A DNA stretch of 63,269 nt from Burkholderiales bacterium (GTDB taxonomy: Bacteria; Pseudomonadota; Gammaproteobacteria; Burkholderiales; Eutrophovitaceae): assembly GCA_030834275.1 (NCBI GenBank), contig JAURFP010000004.1, forward strand, positions 1 through 63,269, in the 5' to 3' direction. Under the pieces are notes generated by a model. It did no database searches, was not told where the DNA came from, and worked only from the letters and a program-made list of their open reading frames with translations. How positions within the stretch are numbered: position 1 is the stretch's first letter; each line of letters begins with the position of its first letter. The position numbers were made by a program, and so were the translations under genes. This document shows positions 49,921 through 60,129 of this stretch, piece after piece.

Positions 49921-51126
49921 ATGGAAAAACTATCGTCTCTTAGCTCGACTGGGTGGCTCAATGGTCTAATTGACCTTCCATGGTGGGGCTACATTTTGGT
50001 GGCACTAGCCTTCACCCACATCACCATCGCCTCTGTCACCATTTACCTACACCGTCATTCTGCCCACAGAGCATTAGATTTACACCCGAGTGTTGCGCAC
50101 TTCTTTAGATTTTGGCTATGGCTCACAACAGGAATGGTGACCAAAGCGTGGACTGCGATTCACCGCAAGCACCATGCGAAGTGTGAGACAGAAGAAGATC
50201 CGCATAGCCCACAGATTGCTGGTCTCAAGAAAGTCGTATTAGAGGGCGCAGAGCTTTACCGAGATGAAGCAAAAAATAAAGAGACACTGGAAAAATACGG
50301 ACATGGAACTCCAGATGACTGGGTCGAAAAAAATGTTTACTCTGCGCATGAAGCGCTTGGTATTTGGGCGATGTTTGTCGTTGACATCGTGCTCTTTGGA
50401 GCCATCGGCATAACTATTTGGGCTATACAAATGTTGTGGATCCCAATTTTTGCGGCGGGAGTTATCAATGGCGTTGGACACGCACTTGGCTACCGAAACT
50501 TCAACGTGAACGATGCAAGTACTAACATTGTTCCGTGGGGAATACTGATTGGTGGCGAAGAGCTTCATAACAATCACCATGCCTACGCGTCGTCGGCGAA
50601 GCTCTCGTCTCGTTGGTTCGAGTTTGATATCGGTTGGCTTTATATAAGAACGCTTGAAATTTTGGGACTCGCGAAAGTTAAACGTCTGACACCAAAAATT
50701 GAGCGTTCATCCCAGAAGGAAAACGTGGACGCCGGAACTCTACAAGCGATTATCACCCATCGTTGGGATGTACTCGCGAAGTTTTCAGATTCGATCAAAT
50801 CAACGTGTATCGAGGAGATCCGAAAGATCGCCGAGCAACATCAATTCACCAAACCAGATATTCACAGATGGTTAAAACTCGATAAAAAATTCATAAATCC
50901 CTCGGAAATTGACCAGGTGGAGCGATTCGCTGAGAAGAGCTCAGTTCTAAAGACCGTCATTACGATGAGAGAGGAGCTCACTCAGCTTTGGGCTAAGTCA
51001 TCCGACTCTAAAGAGCACTTGCTGGAACAGCTTCGCGACTGGTGTAGGCGCGCGGAACAATCTGGCATATCGCCTTTGAAAGAGTTTGCGAACTCGTTGA
51101 AGGGCTACGCAATAGCAACGAGATAG
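49921..51126 (+). CDS. Acyl-CoA/fatty acid desaturase with about 150-aa C-terminal helical extension
   Basis: His boxes 'HRHSAHR', 'HRKHHAKCE', 'EELHNNHH'; ATG at 49921 preferred over TTG at 49915. Confidence 0.92.
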   Translation: MEKLSSLSSTGWLNGLIDLPWWGYILVALAFTHITIASVTIYLHRHSAHRALDLHPSVAHFFRFWLWLTTGMVTKAWTAIHRKHHAKCETEEDPHSPQIAGLKKVVLEGAELYRDEAKNKETLEKYGHGTPDDWVEKNVYSAHEALGIWAMFVVDIVLFGAIGITIWAIQMLWIPIFAAGVINGVGHALGYRNFNVNDASTNIVPWGILIGGEELHNNHHAYASSAKLSSRWFEFDIGWLYIRTLEILGLAKVKRLTPKIERSSQKENVDAGTLQAIITHRWDVLAKFSDSIKSTCIEEIRKIAEQHQFTKPDIHRWLKLDKKFINPSEIDQVERFAEKSSVLKTVITMREELTQLWAKSSDSKEHLLEQLRDWCRRAEQSGISPLKEFANSLKGYAIATR

Positions 51127-51144
51127 GACTTTCTTGAGAGCATT

Positions 51145-51171
51145 AAAAAACCCGCCAATGGCGGGTTTTTT
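51145..51171 (+). terminator. Rho-independent terminator (bidirectional)
   Basis: aaaaaacccgccaatggcgggtttttt between convergent desaturase and rpmG. Confidence 0.88.
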
Positions 51172-51185
51172 AATGAATAAAGATC

Positions 51186-51341
51186 TTACTTGAGTTTCGT
51201 CTCTTTATAGATCACGTGCTTCCTCGCTACGGGATCAAATTTCTTCATCTCCATCTTATCCGGAGTGTTCTTTTTATTCTTGGTAGTCGTGTAGAAGTGC
51301 CCAGTGCCAGCACTAGACTCTAGTTTAATTTTCTCTCTCAT
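51186..51341 (-). CDS. rpmG: 50S ribosomal protein L33
   Basis: My translation (absent from ORF track, <60 aa): [51 protein letters not shown]. Confidence 0.96.
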   Translation of the reverse strand: MREKIKLESSAGTGHFYTTTKNKKNTPDKMEMKKFDPVARKHVIYKETKLK

Positions 51342-51366
51342 GCCGTCTCTCCGCCTGGATGTTTAG

Positions 51367-51603
51367 TTAGATAGCCTCGCCGCGAGCTCTCATTTCAGCC
51401 AGCACGACATCAACGCCTTTTTTATCGATCGTTCTAAGTCCCGCTCTAGAAAGTCTAAGCTTAACCCATCGGTTTTCGCTCTCGACCCAGATTCTCTTCA
51501 CCTGCAAATTGGGTAAGAAGCGACGCTTTGTCTTGTTGTTTGCGTGGGAAACGTTGTTTCCACTCATCGGCTTCTTGCCGGTTATCTGACATACTCTAGA
51601 CAT
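51367..51603 (-). CDS. rpmB: 50S ribosomal protein L28
   Basis: '[34 protein letters not shown]'; start trimmed from 51624. Confidence 0.97.
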   Translation of the reverse strand: MSRVCQITGKKPMSGNNVSHANNKTKRRFLPNLQVKRIWVESENRWVKLRLSRAGLRTIDKKGVDVVLAEMRARGEAI

Positions 51604-51863
51604 GGTTGTAAGACCTTTATTCAATAAAATCCGCTATTTCGGAAGCCCGACTTTATATCATATTTTTGGGCCTTTGATCAAGGACAGATGCCATCTCATG
51701 ACGTGCGGCGCTAGGTGTGCGTCGCAATATACTTTTTCTACATACTGAAAATGCCAAAAATCCCCGCAACTATATGTTTTACTGAGTAAAATTTTTCCAA
51801 AAGAAACATGAAAAAAACTTCAAATTTGGCTTGAGAAGTCTATTCTCCCATAGTAGGCTAGTA

Positions 51864-51915
51864 CAGCTTGTATTAGCTGCATAGCCCTCCTAAAACTAGA
51901 AAGCGAAGAGGGCTA
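51864..51915 (+). promoter_or_regulatory. Structured 5' leader of the secreted MBL-fold gene (two hairpins)
   Basis: cagct-tgtatt-agctg (51864-51879) and tagccctc...gagggcta (51882-51889 / 51908-51915). Confidence 0.5.
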
Positions 51916-52006
51916 AGTATCAGGGCATCTTGGGAATTACTTTCCGACCCGAAAAAGTCAGTCAGGTTCTCAGGGCGCATGTTTCAAAATGAGGAGGAGT
52001 AGAGTT

Positions 52007-52867
52007 ATGAAGAAGGTTTTTGCTTCACTACTTGGCGCAGTTGCACTTACCGTAGCGGCTAGTGCTTCAGCTGGCGTCAGCAAAGCTTACTGGGCAACCA
52101 GTGGTATGTTTGGTCCATTCCCAATTAACGGTTTGATTCCATCCATCCCTGCTGACCAGGTTAGGGACGTAACGATCCCAGTGAGTATGTGGATCGTTGA
52201 GCATGATAAAGGCATCGTGCTTGTTGACACAGGTAACAATATCGCAATTACAGAAGGCTGCGAGGCTTACTGGAATAAAGGTACCTGTGACTTCATGAAA
52301 CCAAACCAGACAAAGGATACAACGATTACTGGCTGGCTCAAGAAACTTGGTTACAAAAATGAGGACGTACGAGTTGTTATAACTTCGCACACCCACTTGG
52401 ATCACATGGGTAACATGAAGTCTTTCCCAAATGCAATCCATGCAATCCAAAAAGCCGAGCTATACCAGGGATGGTGGCCAGAGACCTTCCAGGGACGTAC
52501 TGGCGAGCCACCATTCGTTCGTAAGGATATCGAAGGCACACAGATGTTCAACTTCCTAGAACTCAAAGGCGATTATGACGTGTTTGGTGACGGATCAGTT
52601 GTGATCCTCAGCACACCAGGTCACACACTTGGCCACCAGTCAGTTCAGGTTACTATGGATTCAGGCAACAGAATCTTGCTTGCTCAAGATGCTATCTGGA
52701 TGCAAGAGAACCTTGATGGTCACCCAGCTGGTTTGAACTTCAGCGTTCAGGAGTACACCAATTCAGTTAACCGTCTGAAATTCATGCGCGATCTTCAGGG
52801 CATACCGCTCTTCATGGGTCACGATGAGAATCAGTGGAAAGCTGGCGGTGATCGCTGGTACAGATAA
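52007..52867 (+). CDS. Secreted metallo-beta-lactamase-fold hydrolase (AHL-lactonase/AttM-like family)
   Basis: Signal peptide 'MKKVFASLLGAVALTVAASASA'; 'SHTHLDHMGNM' HxHxDH; 'STPGHTLGHQSVQV'; strong SD gaggagg. Confidence 0.88.
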   Translation: MKKVFASLLGAVALTVAASASAGVSKAYWATSGMFGPFPINGLIPSIPADQVRDVTIPVSMWIVEHDKGIVLVDTGNNIAITEGCEAYWNKGTCDFMKPNQTKDTTITGWLKKLGYKNEDVRVVITSHTHLDHMGNMKSFPNAIHAIQKAELYQGWWPETFQGRTGEPPFVRKDIEGTQMFNFLELKGDYDVFGDGSVVILSTPGHTLGHQSVQVTMDSGNRILLAQDAIWMQENLDGHPAGLNFSVQEYTNSVNRLKFMRDLQGIPLFMGHDENQWKAGGDRWYR

Positions 52868-52898
52868 GAATAATCTGTATTGATTTTTGAAGTACCTG

Positions 52899-52926
52899 AA
52901 CCCCCCTTCTCAGGGGGGTTTTTTTT
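52899..52926 (+). terminator. Rho-independent terminator
   Basis: aaccccccttctcaggggggtttttttt after stop at 52867. Confidence 0.88.
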
Positions 52927-52947
52927 GAGACTAAAAAAGCTACAGAA

Positions 52948-53883
52948 ATGATTTCCTTAGAAAATGTATCGAAACGCTACGGCAGCAAAGAGATAATTCA
53001 TAACGTCTCCTTCAATGTGAACAAAGGAGAAATCGTTGGGTTCTTGGGCCCCAATGGCGCTGGAAAGACCACAACGATGCGTATGATCGCAGGATTTACC
53101 GCGGCAACTTCCGGCAGAGTAATGATTGCCGGACACGACATGGCTGACCAAAATTACGAAGCAGCCAAAAAGATTGGTTACCTACCCGAACATCCCCCGC
53201 TATACGACGTGCTAACGGTTCGCTCCTACCTGAAATTTTGCGCCGAAGCAAAACACATCGCAAAAGCAAGAATCCCGTCCGAGCTAGATCGCGTGATGCA
53301 GGCGTGTCAATTGGATGCAGTGGTTAATCGTGAGGTCTTCAAGCTCTCCAAGGGCTATCGGCAAAGGGTTGGGCTCGCGCAAGCGATTCTGGGTGATCCA
53401 GAAGTTTTATTGTTAGATGAGCCGACGGCTGGGCTAGATCCTGGACAGATTCAAGAGACACGAGAAGTTATTCGTTCTTTTGGCGAGAATCATGCAGTGC
53501 TTTTAAGTACGCATATTCTTCCAGAGGTAACACTTATTTGTAAGCGCATCGCAATCATCAATGACGGCAGAATATTAGCTGTCGACTCTCCTGAATCTTT
53601 GCAGTCAGCGGTTGCACAATCGAATAAAGTAACGATCACCGCGATTGCCGACAAGGATGAACTTAAGAAAACACTCGTAGCGATTGATGGTGTGACGGAT
53701 GCTATGGTATCCGAGCCTTCCCAGAACACCGGCGTAGTGAAGGCGGTGTGTCATGTCGCTGCTGAGGGCCGAATCGAATCAAAGATCGCGAAAGAAATAG
53801 CCACTCGATTCGAACTACTTGGCCTCGAGAAAGAACAACCAAACCTAGAGAACGTATTTTTACGCTACGTTGGAAAAAACTGA
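52948..53883 (+). CDS. ABC transporter ATP-binding protein (GldA-like)
   Basis: 'GFLGPNGAGKTTTMRMIAGF', 'LSKGYRQRVGLAQAILGDPEVLLLDEPTAGLDP'. Confidence 0.92.
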   Translation: MISLENVSKRYGSKEIIHNVSFNVNKGEIVGFLGPNGAGKTTTMRMIAGFTAATSGRVMIAGHDMADQNYEAAKKIGYLPEHPPLYDVLTVRSYLKFCAEAKHIAKARIPSELDRVMQACQLDAVVNREVFKLSKGYRQRVGLAQAILGDPEVLLLDEPTAGLDPGQIQETREVIRSFGENHAVLLSTHILPEVTLICKRIAIINDGRILAVDSPESLQSAVAQSNKVTITAIADKDELKKTLVAIDGVTDAMVSEPSQNTGVVKAVCHVAAEGRIESKIAKEIATRFELLGLEKEQPNLENVFLRYVGKN

Positions 53884-53899
53884 AATTAGGAATATTGAA

Positions 53900-54607
53900 A
53901 TGAGCGGTGTATCTGCAATCTACAAAAAGGAATTGGCGAATTACTTTAACGCGCCGATTGCTTATTTCATCATCGCGGTTTTCCTTTTAGGAACCGGATA
54001 CTTTTTTATCTACAACATGTTTATGACTGGCTCAGCCTCGCTCGAGATCACATTGCAGAACATGGGCATCCTACTGATTACGGTCGTCCCTGCGATCACG
54101 ATGCGTCTATTCTCCTCCGAATACAGCTCCAAAACGATTGAGTTACTGATGACGCTTCCCATACGGCCATGGGAAATTGTTGTAGGAAAGTTTCTTGGTG
54201 CCGCATCCATTTTCCTATTGATGACGCTTGCCACGACGATTAATTTGATCCCACTGTTCTTGTACGGAAACCCAGATCTGTTGGCTACCGTTTCGGGTTA
54301 TCTAGGGTTCATCCTCCTGGGACTCGCGTGTATCGCGATTGGTGAATTGTTTTCCTCGCTCACGCAAAATCAAATTATCGCTGCGCTATTAACTTGGCCT
54401 GTCTTACTTGGCTTCTGGTTTGTTGGGCACTTTAAGGTATTCCAGCAAACCGGATTTTTGCGTAGCTTCTCAGACTACCTATCGTTTACCGGTCACTACG
54501 CGAATTTTATTCAAGGACTTGTTCGGTCGGAAAGCGTTGTGTTCTTTTTAGCAACGATTTCTATCGCCTTAATCCTCAATACTAGTTATCTGAAAGGGAG
54601 GCGATAG
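53900..54607 (+). CDS. ABC transporter permease (GldF-like)
   Basis: 'IYKKELANYFNAPIAYFIIAVFL', 'ERLFSSEY'-type region (MRLFSSEYSSKTIELLMTLPIRPWEIVVGKFLG); ATG 53900 likely. Confidence 0.88.
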   Translation: MSGVSAIYKKELANYFNAPIAYFIIAVFLLGTGYFFIYNMFMTGSASLEITLQNMGILLITVVPAITMRLFSSEYSSKTIELLMTLPIRPWEIVVGKFLGAASIFLLMTLATTINLIPLFLYGNPDLLATVSGYLGFILLGLACIAIGELFSSLTQNQIIAALLTWPVLLGFWFVGHFKVFQQTGFLRSFSDYLSFTGHYANFIQGLVRSESVVFFLATISIALILNTSYLKGRR

Positions 54608-54609
54608 TC

Positions 54610-56247
54610 ATGAACCAATCTTTCCGAAACCTTATCTTCTTACTGGTTGGCATCGCGCTCGTTTTCCTCTCGAGGATCTTTGATGCCATCTTGATTGAAC
54701 AGCCATTCGTAACAAATGGCCTACTTATTCTCGGAATTATTTTTGCACTCACCGGCGGAATAAAAATGCGATCCGAGATCGCTGAGCTCTTCAAGAAACG
54801 TAGAGGAGAGCGACTGCTCCGTACCATTGGCCTCATCGGAATTGTTGTCGCGCTTTGTAATCTTTCCATTCGTTTTCCGGCCAGAATGGATATGACCGAC
54901 GCGCACCGCCATTCTTTGTCTACGAAAACTACCGATATGTTGGAACGATTAGAGACACCCGTTCACATTACGTTTTTCCATGATCAACTCATGACCGAGA
55001 CGGTCGATTTCTACGAGCAAATGGCCGCGATTACCGACAAGGTGACCGTTGAATTCCATGATCCGATGCTCAATCCGTCTATGGCGCGAGTCAAGGGAAT
55101 CGAGTTTGCGGGTACTGCAATAATGGAGAGCGAAGATCGTAAAATTCAAGTCCACTCCCCTCTCGAGGTAGATATTGCAAATGCGGTGTTAAAAATATCC
55201 CAAGGAATCCAACAGACCGTATGCTTCTTAGATGGTCATGGTGAACCTGACCCTTTCAGTCTGGAGAAACACGACCACATGGAGGGGACTGGAGGTGATC
55301 ACTCACACGGTTTGGGTAGCAGGATTTTGATTCATGAGCGGCACGGAATGGCAAAACTTCGAACAAGCCTTGAGAGCATGAACTATGTTGCTCAGAAGGT
55401 GAGCCTTGTTCAGGGTACGGCTTCGCTCGATGCCTGTGACTTGTTTATCGTAGCAGGACCTCAAACGCGGCTCATGGATGCAGAAGTAAAAGCGATCGAT
55501 GAGTATCTCAATGCTGGTAAGAATGTCTTACTCATGCTAGATCCGTTTATCGAGACTGGACTCGAGCCAATTATCAAAAAACTGGGTGTGATTTTAGATA
55601 ACGACCTCGTGATTGATCCAAAGAGTCATTTCTGGGCAGATGTGTCATCTCCTGCGGTAACACAATACAATCGCCACTCGATAACGGAAGACATCCCTCT
55701 GACTTTCTTCCCAGGGGCTCGATCACTTTCACCAACAGAAAACCGAGTTCCAGAGACTTATGTTCGACCACTTGTTAATTCATCAACGGAGAGCTTCGGG
55801 GAGACAGACCAGTCGACTGCGTCATTTACGGAAGGTGTAGATACTAAGGGTCCACTGACCATGATGGTAATCATTGAGAGGGATCCGTCGCGCATTGACA
55901 AGATGCGACCGTTACTAGAACAGACCAGAAACGAGGAAGTGAGCGCGACACAATCGACAACCAATTCAGAAGATGCAGTGAAAACATCTCGAATCGCGAT
56001 CTTTGGTGACTCAGACTTTGCCACTAACTCATTCTTCCACGTGCTCGGTAACGGAAAACTCATTCTCAATACGATTAACTACTTGACCGTTCAAGAGAAC
56101 CTGATCGGGCTAGAACCAAAGACGATGGATATCCCGCAGGTAACGCTTACCAACGAGCAAATGAAAGGGGTGTTCTTTATGTCTATCCTACTCATCCCTT
56201 CTTTGATGGCGCTGATTGGGATTGCAGTTTGGTGGAGACGTAGATAA
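54610..56247 (+). CDS. GldG-family ABC-associated protein (uncharacterised transport system auxiliary component)
   Basis: TM N- and C-termini; 'CFLDGHGEPDP', 'DLFIVAGPQTRLMDAEVKAIDEYLNAGKNVLLMLDPF'. Confidence 0.85.
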   Translation: MNQSFRNLIFLLVGIALVFLSRIFDAILIEQPFVTNGLLILGIIFALTGGIKMRSEIAELFKKRRGERLLRTIGLIGIVVALCNLSIRFPARMDMTDAHRHSLSTKTTDMLERLETPVHITFFHDQLMTETVDFYEQMAAITDKVTVEFHDPMLNPSMARVKGIEFAGTAIMESEDRKIQVHSPLEVDIANAVLKISQGIQQTVCFLDGHGEPDPFSLEKHDHMEGTGGDHSHGLGSRILIHERHGMAKLRTSLESMNYVAQKVSLVQGTASLDACDLFIVAGPQTRLMDAEVKAIDEYLNAGKNVLLMLDPFIETGLEPIIKKLGVILDNDLVIDPKSHFWADVSSPAVTQYNRHSITEDIPLTFFPGARSLSPTENRVPETYVRPLVNSSTESFGETDQSTASFTEGVDTKGPLTMMVIIERDPSRIDKMRPLLEQTRNEEVSATQSTTNSEDAVKTSRIAIFGDSDFATNSFFHVLGNGKLILNTINYLTVQENLIGLEPKTMDIPQVTLTNEQMKGVFFMSILLIPSLMALIGIAVWWRRR

Positions 56248-56250
56248 GAG

Positions 56251-56868
56251 ATGTCCATTAAAAACAAGAACAATATATTCATCTGGATAATACTTGGAGC
56301 CTTAGTTCTCGTAATTGGATATCTTAAGTGGCAGGACTCCCAGAAAGTTTCGCAGATCCGAGACCCGCTTTGGGTGGATGAGCGGTCGCTTTTGCCTCTA
56401 CCGATTGAGAATATCGCCGCACTTGAGATTGGTTATCAAGGAAATCTTCACCGGTTCGATCGCGATAGTCAAGGGACATGGTTCTATCACGCGCACGGGG
56501 GGTCTACAGGTGTGATGACTGAGCATGGGCACGTAGCCGATGCGGCGGCTGGAGACGCTATTGCAAAATTTTTAGTGGGGCTCAATAACGCGAGGATTGA
56601 GCGTTTTCTTGAGACGGATGAAAAGTCCGCATATGGGGTCATCAATCCTTCTTTGATATTACTTGCTTACAAAGATGCTGAAGGATCTCCGTTAGCCCAG
56701 TATGCGTTTGGAGATCAGGCCCCCGATGGACTGAGTCGGTACGTATTGATTATGGGGCGAGACGACGTGGTGTTGATCGCAGATTATCAACATAAAAATC
56801 TGATTGATCTAGTCGATGCGGCACAATCAATGGTCGCCCCCCCGCCCTCACAGATATCGAATGACTAG
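56251..56868 (+). CDS. DUF4340-like protein
   Basis: N-terminal TM; 'LPIENIAALEIGYQG'; follows GldG 3 nt downstream. Confidence 0.7.
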   Translation: MSIKNKNNIFIWIILGALVLVIGYLKWQDSQKVSQIRDPLWVDERSLLPLPIENIAALEIGYQGNLHRFDRDSQGTWFYHAHGGSTGVMTEHGHVADAAAGDAIAKFLVGLNNARIERFLETDEKSAYGVINPSLILLAYKDAEGSPLAQYAFGDQAPDGLSRYVLIMGRDDVVLIADYQHKNLIDLVDAAQSMVAPPPSQISND

Positions 56869-56937
56869 GCATCAAATCTGAGGATGTAAAATACGGTAGA
56901 CTCGGATTGGTATTGTTTTCGCAAGGCTAAAGCCTCA

Positions 56938-58125
56938 GTGATGCACAAAAAGAAAACACGGATACTCCTTGGCATAACGGGCGGTGTCGCTGCTTACAAG
57001 AGCGCAGATCTTGCTCGTCTTTTCATCAAGAATGATATTGAGGTCCAGGTCGTGATGACCGAGTCTGCAACGCAATTCGTCTCACCAACCACGCTTCAAG
57101 CCCTCACAGGCCGACGAGTGCACACAGACATGTGGGATGAATCCATTGATAACGGAATGCCACATATTGAACTATCGAGAGCGTGTGACCTGATCGTCAT
57201 CGCCCCTGCTACCGCCAATTTCATGACGAAGGTGACGAGTGGTCAAGCGGACGACCTATTGAGCACCCTCTGCCTTGCACGAGACTGTCCACTTGCGATA
57301 GCACCAGCCATGAATCGCCAGATGTGGGAGAACGCTGCGACTCAGCGAAACCTGAAACAGTTACGATCTGACGATGTCACAATCATTGGACCTGACAGCG
57401 GAGATCAAGCGTGTGGTGAGGTTGGCGAAGGCCGTATGAGTGAACCAAACTTTATCTTCGATGAGGTCGTAGCATTGCTTCAACCCAAGCTTTTAGCAGG
57501 AAAAAAAGTGGTGATCACAGCGGGCCCCACCTATGAGCCTATTGATGCCGTCAGAGGTATAACCAACTCGAGCTCTGGGAAGATGGGCTACGCCGTTGCA
57601 CAAGCTGCTCGTGAAGCTGGAGCAGACGTGACGATCGTCTCGGGTAAAACTTCACTCGCAACTCCAACCGGCACGAAGAAAGTACCTGTTATAACGGCGC
57701 AAGAGATGTACGATGCAGTCATGTATCACGTATCGGATGCAGATGTTTTTATTTCCGTTGCGGCAGTTGCAGACTTCAGAGTAAAAAATCCCGATGCGAA
57801 CAAGATTAAGAAAACTAAAAGCGGACTCGCCCTGGAGTTTGAAGAAAATCCGGATATTCTCGGTACGGTTGCCAAGATGAATCCGACTCCGTTCTGCGTT
57901 GGCTTTGCAGCTGAGAGCCAAGACCTCGAAAATTACGCTAAAGAAAAACGTGTCGAACGCGGTATACCGCTCATTGCCGCGAACCTCGTACAAAACGCGC
58001 TTGGGAGTGACGAAAACGAATTACTTCTGATTGATGACAGTGGCTCGCACAAAATCCCAAAAAGCTCAAAGATCAATCAGGCTCGAGAGTTAATCAAACA
58101 CATTGCAAAACTAACGGAAAAGTAA
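56938..58125 (+). CDS. coaBC: Bifunctional phosphopantothenoylcysteine decarboxylase / phosphopantothenate-cysteine ligase
   Basis: '[20 protein letters not shown]', '[17 protein letters not shown]', '[34 protein letters not shown]'. Confidence 0.96.
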   Translation: MMHKKKTRILLGITGGVAAYKSADLARLFIKNDIEVQVVMTESATQFVSPTTLQALTGRRVHTDMWDESIDNGMPHIELSRACDLIVIAPATANFMTKVTSGQADDLLSTLCLARDCPLAIAPAMNRQMWENAATQRNLKQLRSDDVTIIGPDSGDQACGEVGEGRMSEPNFIFDEVVALLQPKLLAGKKVVITAGPTYEPIDAVRGITNSSSGKMGYAVAQAAREAGADVTIVSGKTSLATPTGTKKVPVITAQEMYDAVMYHVSDADVFISVAAVADFRVKNPDANKIKKTKSGLALEFEENPDILGTVAKMNPTPFCVGFAAESQDLENYAKEKRVERGIPLIAANLVQNALGSDENELLLIDDSGSHKIPKSSKINQARELIKHIAKLTEK

Positions 58126-58130
58126 ACTGC

Positions 58131-58580
58131 ATGAAAAAGTTAGATGTAAAAATTTTGGATGAGCGTATCAGGGAATATTTACCTCAGTACTCGACGAGTG
58201 GATCCGCAGGCCTTGATCTTCGTGCGTGTACGGATGAAAAAATGACAATTAATCCGGGAGACACGGTCTTGATTCCAACGGGACTTGCAATCAATATTGC
58301 TGATCCAGGTTACGCAGCCGTCATTCTTCCAAGGTCTGGACTGGGACACAAAAATGGAATTGTATTGGGTAATTTAGTAGGCCTTATCGATTCGGATTAT
58401 CAAGGACAACTTTTCGTATCAATCTGGAATCGTGGAAAAGAAACCTTCGAACTCAATCCTTTTGACCGAATCGCGCAGCTGGTCGTGATCCCAGTCGTGC
58501 AAGTTGATTTGAATATTGTTGATGACTTTGAGGAAACTGGGCGCGGCGCTGGAGGATTTGGGAGTACCGGAAAAAAATAA
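58131..58580 (+). CDS. dut: dUTP diphosphatase
   Basis: '[14 protein letters not shown]', '[17 protein letters not shown]', '[11 protein letters not shown]', '[11 protein letters not shown]'. Confidence 0.97.
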   Translation: MKKLDVKILDERIREYLPQYSTSGSAGLDLRACTDEKMTINPGDTVLIPTGLAINIADPGYAAVILPRSGLGHKNGIVLGNLVGLIDSDYQGQLFVSIWNRGKETFELNPFDRIAQLVVIPVVQVDLNIVDDFEETGRGAGGFGSTGKK

Positions 58581-58600
58581 AATCACAAACGTTGGAAATA

Positions 58601-58632
58601 AAAAAAGACCAGCGATGCTGGTCTTTTTTTTT
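58601..58632 (+). terminator. Bidirectional rho-independent terminator
   Basis: aaaaaaagaccagcgatgctggtctttttttt between convergent dut and cytochrome c genes. Confidence 0.9.
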
Positions 58633-58646
58633 AAATGGATCCTCTA

Positions 58647-59147
58647 CTACTCAGGAAAAACCATCTGCTCTTCTACTTTGTAAGGATCAGCGATCTCTCC
58701 CGCAGCAACTCTTCGCGCCTCTTCCCATCTTAAGAAGGTCAGCACACTGAGGATCTCCTCGTAGGACATCGTCGTGCCAAATGCGCCCATCGTTCCACCA
58801 AGCGAGCGGTTTTGGATACCACCGGCAATCGTTGCGTAGATCGATGCGTTGGTGTTTGCTGTATAAACAAACTTTCCGCAACTTAAACAAGGACCTTTTC
58901 CACCGTGCCCGTCACCGCCGTGACAAAATGAGCAACGCTGTGCATATTTTCCTTTTCCGAATTCAACGATCTCCATATTTTCGGTTGGCACCTCGAGATC
59001 TGTCTCATTCATCTTGTGGCCCGCGTAAGCCGAGTCAATAACACTTGAGTTGGTCATGACGCTCACAGCCACCACTGCTAAAGCAGCGAGTCCCAATCGG
59101 CTAAAAAGCGACGAAAACTTAATTACCATTACGTGAAGCCTCCCCAT
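58647..59147 (-). CDS. c-type cytochrome associated with PQQ dehydrogenase (XoxG/c-553I-like)
   Basis: 'CSFCHGGDGHGGKGPCLSCGKF', 'GTMGAFGTTMSYEEILSVLTFLRWEEA'; start may be 59129. Confidence 0.85.
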   Translation of the reverse strand: MGRLHVMVIKFSSLFSRLGLAALAVVAVSVMTNSSVIDSAYAGHKMNETDLEVPTENMEIVEFGKGKYAQRCSFCHGGDGHGGKGPCLSCGKFVYTANTNASIYATIAGGIQNRSLGGTMGAFGTTMSYEEILSVLTFLRWEEARRVAAGEIADPYKVEEQMVFPE

Positions 59148-59158
59148 TAATTATTTTC

Positions 59159-60004
59159 TTATTCCGCGTCGAGTGGTGCGAAATAAGGCACACCATACTT
59201 CTCAACGATACTCTTAATTGTACCGTCATCAAGCAGCTTCTGGATAGCTTCATCGATGAATTCTTTGAATGCTTTATCTCTTTTTCTAACAAGAAAATTT
59301 AAATTCCACTGCTGACCCTCTTGCGGCTTAAAACCTTCGGAAATTTTAAACACCGCCTCAGGATGATTTTTCTTTGCTACTACAGGAACCGTAGCCCAAA
59401 CGAGAGCTGCATCAACTTGACCGTCGACCATCCCCTTCATGGCTCTCGCGTTGTCTGGGTACACTTCACGCTTAACTCCGTGCGTAAAGAGCCAATCATC
59501 CATTGGAGTAGACATCTGCACTCCGATACGGATATCTGCTGCCGCCAACTCTTCTATACTGTTCATTCCAGCTGCAGTATTTTGCACGACCAGCACGTAA
59601 CCGATAGCCATGTATGGATTAGAGAAGGCCAACTGACCCATCAGGATATCGTCATCACCATTATCGCCAACCCCTGCAAAAATATCACATCGCCCCTTGA
59701 GAATAGAGTTTCTCAATGCACGCGACATACCACCTCGCGTACCGGTATCGGCCCAATACATCTCCAAGGCCATACCGCCAGCCTTTGCAATTTCCTGCAT
59801 AATTTCCACATCGAACCCTGGAGGATTGGTGTTCTTGATCGAATACGGGAAAGTATACGGATCCGCACACGCTACAATTTTTTTCCTCGCTTGCGAACGC
59901 TCTAGGGTATCGAGCGACTCTTCTCCCTCTTGCGCAAAAGATGACGTCGTATAACCTGTCGCAAGGACACTAGCTGCTAATACACTTATGAAACGCTTAA
60001 ACAA
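59159..60004 (-). CDS. xoxJ: XoxJ-like periplasmic protein (quinoprotein dehydrogenase-associated substrate-binding fold)
   Basis: 'IVACADPYTFPYSIKNTNPPGFDVEIMQEIAKAGG', 'GRCDIFAGVGDNGDDD', 'IKSIVEKYGVPYFAPL'; operon position. Confidence 0.85.
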   Translation of the reverse strand: MFKRFISVLAASVLATGYTTSSFAQEGEESLDTLERSQARKKIVACADPYTFPYSIKNTNPPGFDVEIMQEIAKAGGMALEMYWADTGTRGGMSRALRNSILKGRCDIFAGVGDNGDDDILMGQLAFSNPYMAIGYVLVVQNTAAGMNSIEELAAADIRIGVQMSTPMDDWLFTHGVKREVYPDNARAMKGMVDGQVDAALVWATVPVVAKKNHPEAVFKISEGFKPQEGQQWNLNFLVRKRDKAFKEFIDEAIQKLLDDGTIKSIVEKYGVPYFAPLDAE

Positions 60005-60103
60005 TTTACTCTCCTCAAAACGCGTTTAACTTAGAAACCTCTATTATATTCGGATTAACGAACGCGTCCGAAGTTCACCCAGATAAATAGCTTCTATAAA
60101 AAA

Positions 60104-60129
60104 TAAGGGAGGGCAATTGCCCTCCCTTA
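60104..60129 (-). terminator. Perfect 26-nt palindrome + T-rich tail on minus strand: intra-operon terminator/attenuator
   Basis: taagggagggcaa|ttgccctccctta; minus strand continues ttttttatag. Confidence 0.8.

Noticed and set aside
51826-51859. Possible sigma70 promoter upstream of the MBL-fold gene (TTGAGA...TAGGCT or TTGGCT...CATAGT)
   Set aside because: -10 matches only 3-4 of 6; too weak to call.
59321-59905. 194-aa plus-strand ORF antisense to xoxJ
   Set aside because: Shadow ORF; the opposite frame encodes a clear XoxJ-like protein and this product has low-complexity His/Arg/Ser content and no family features.
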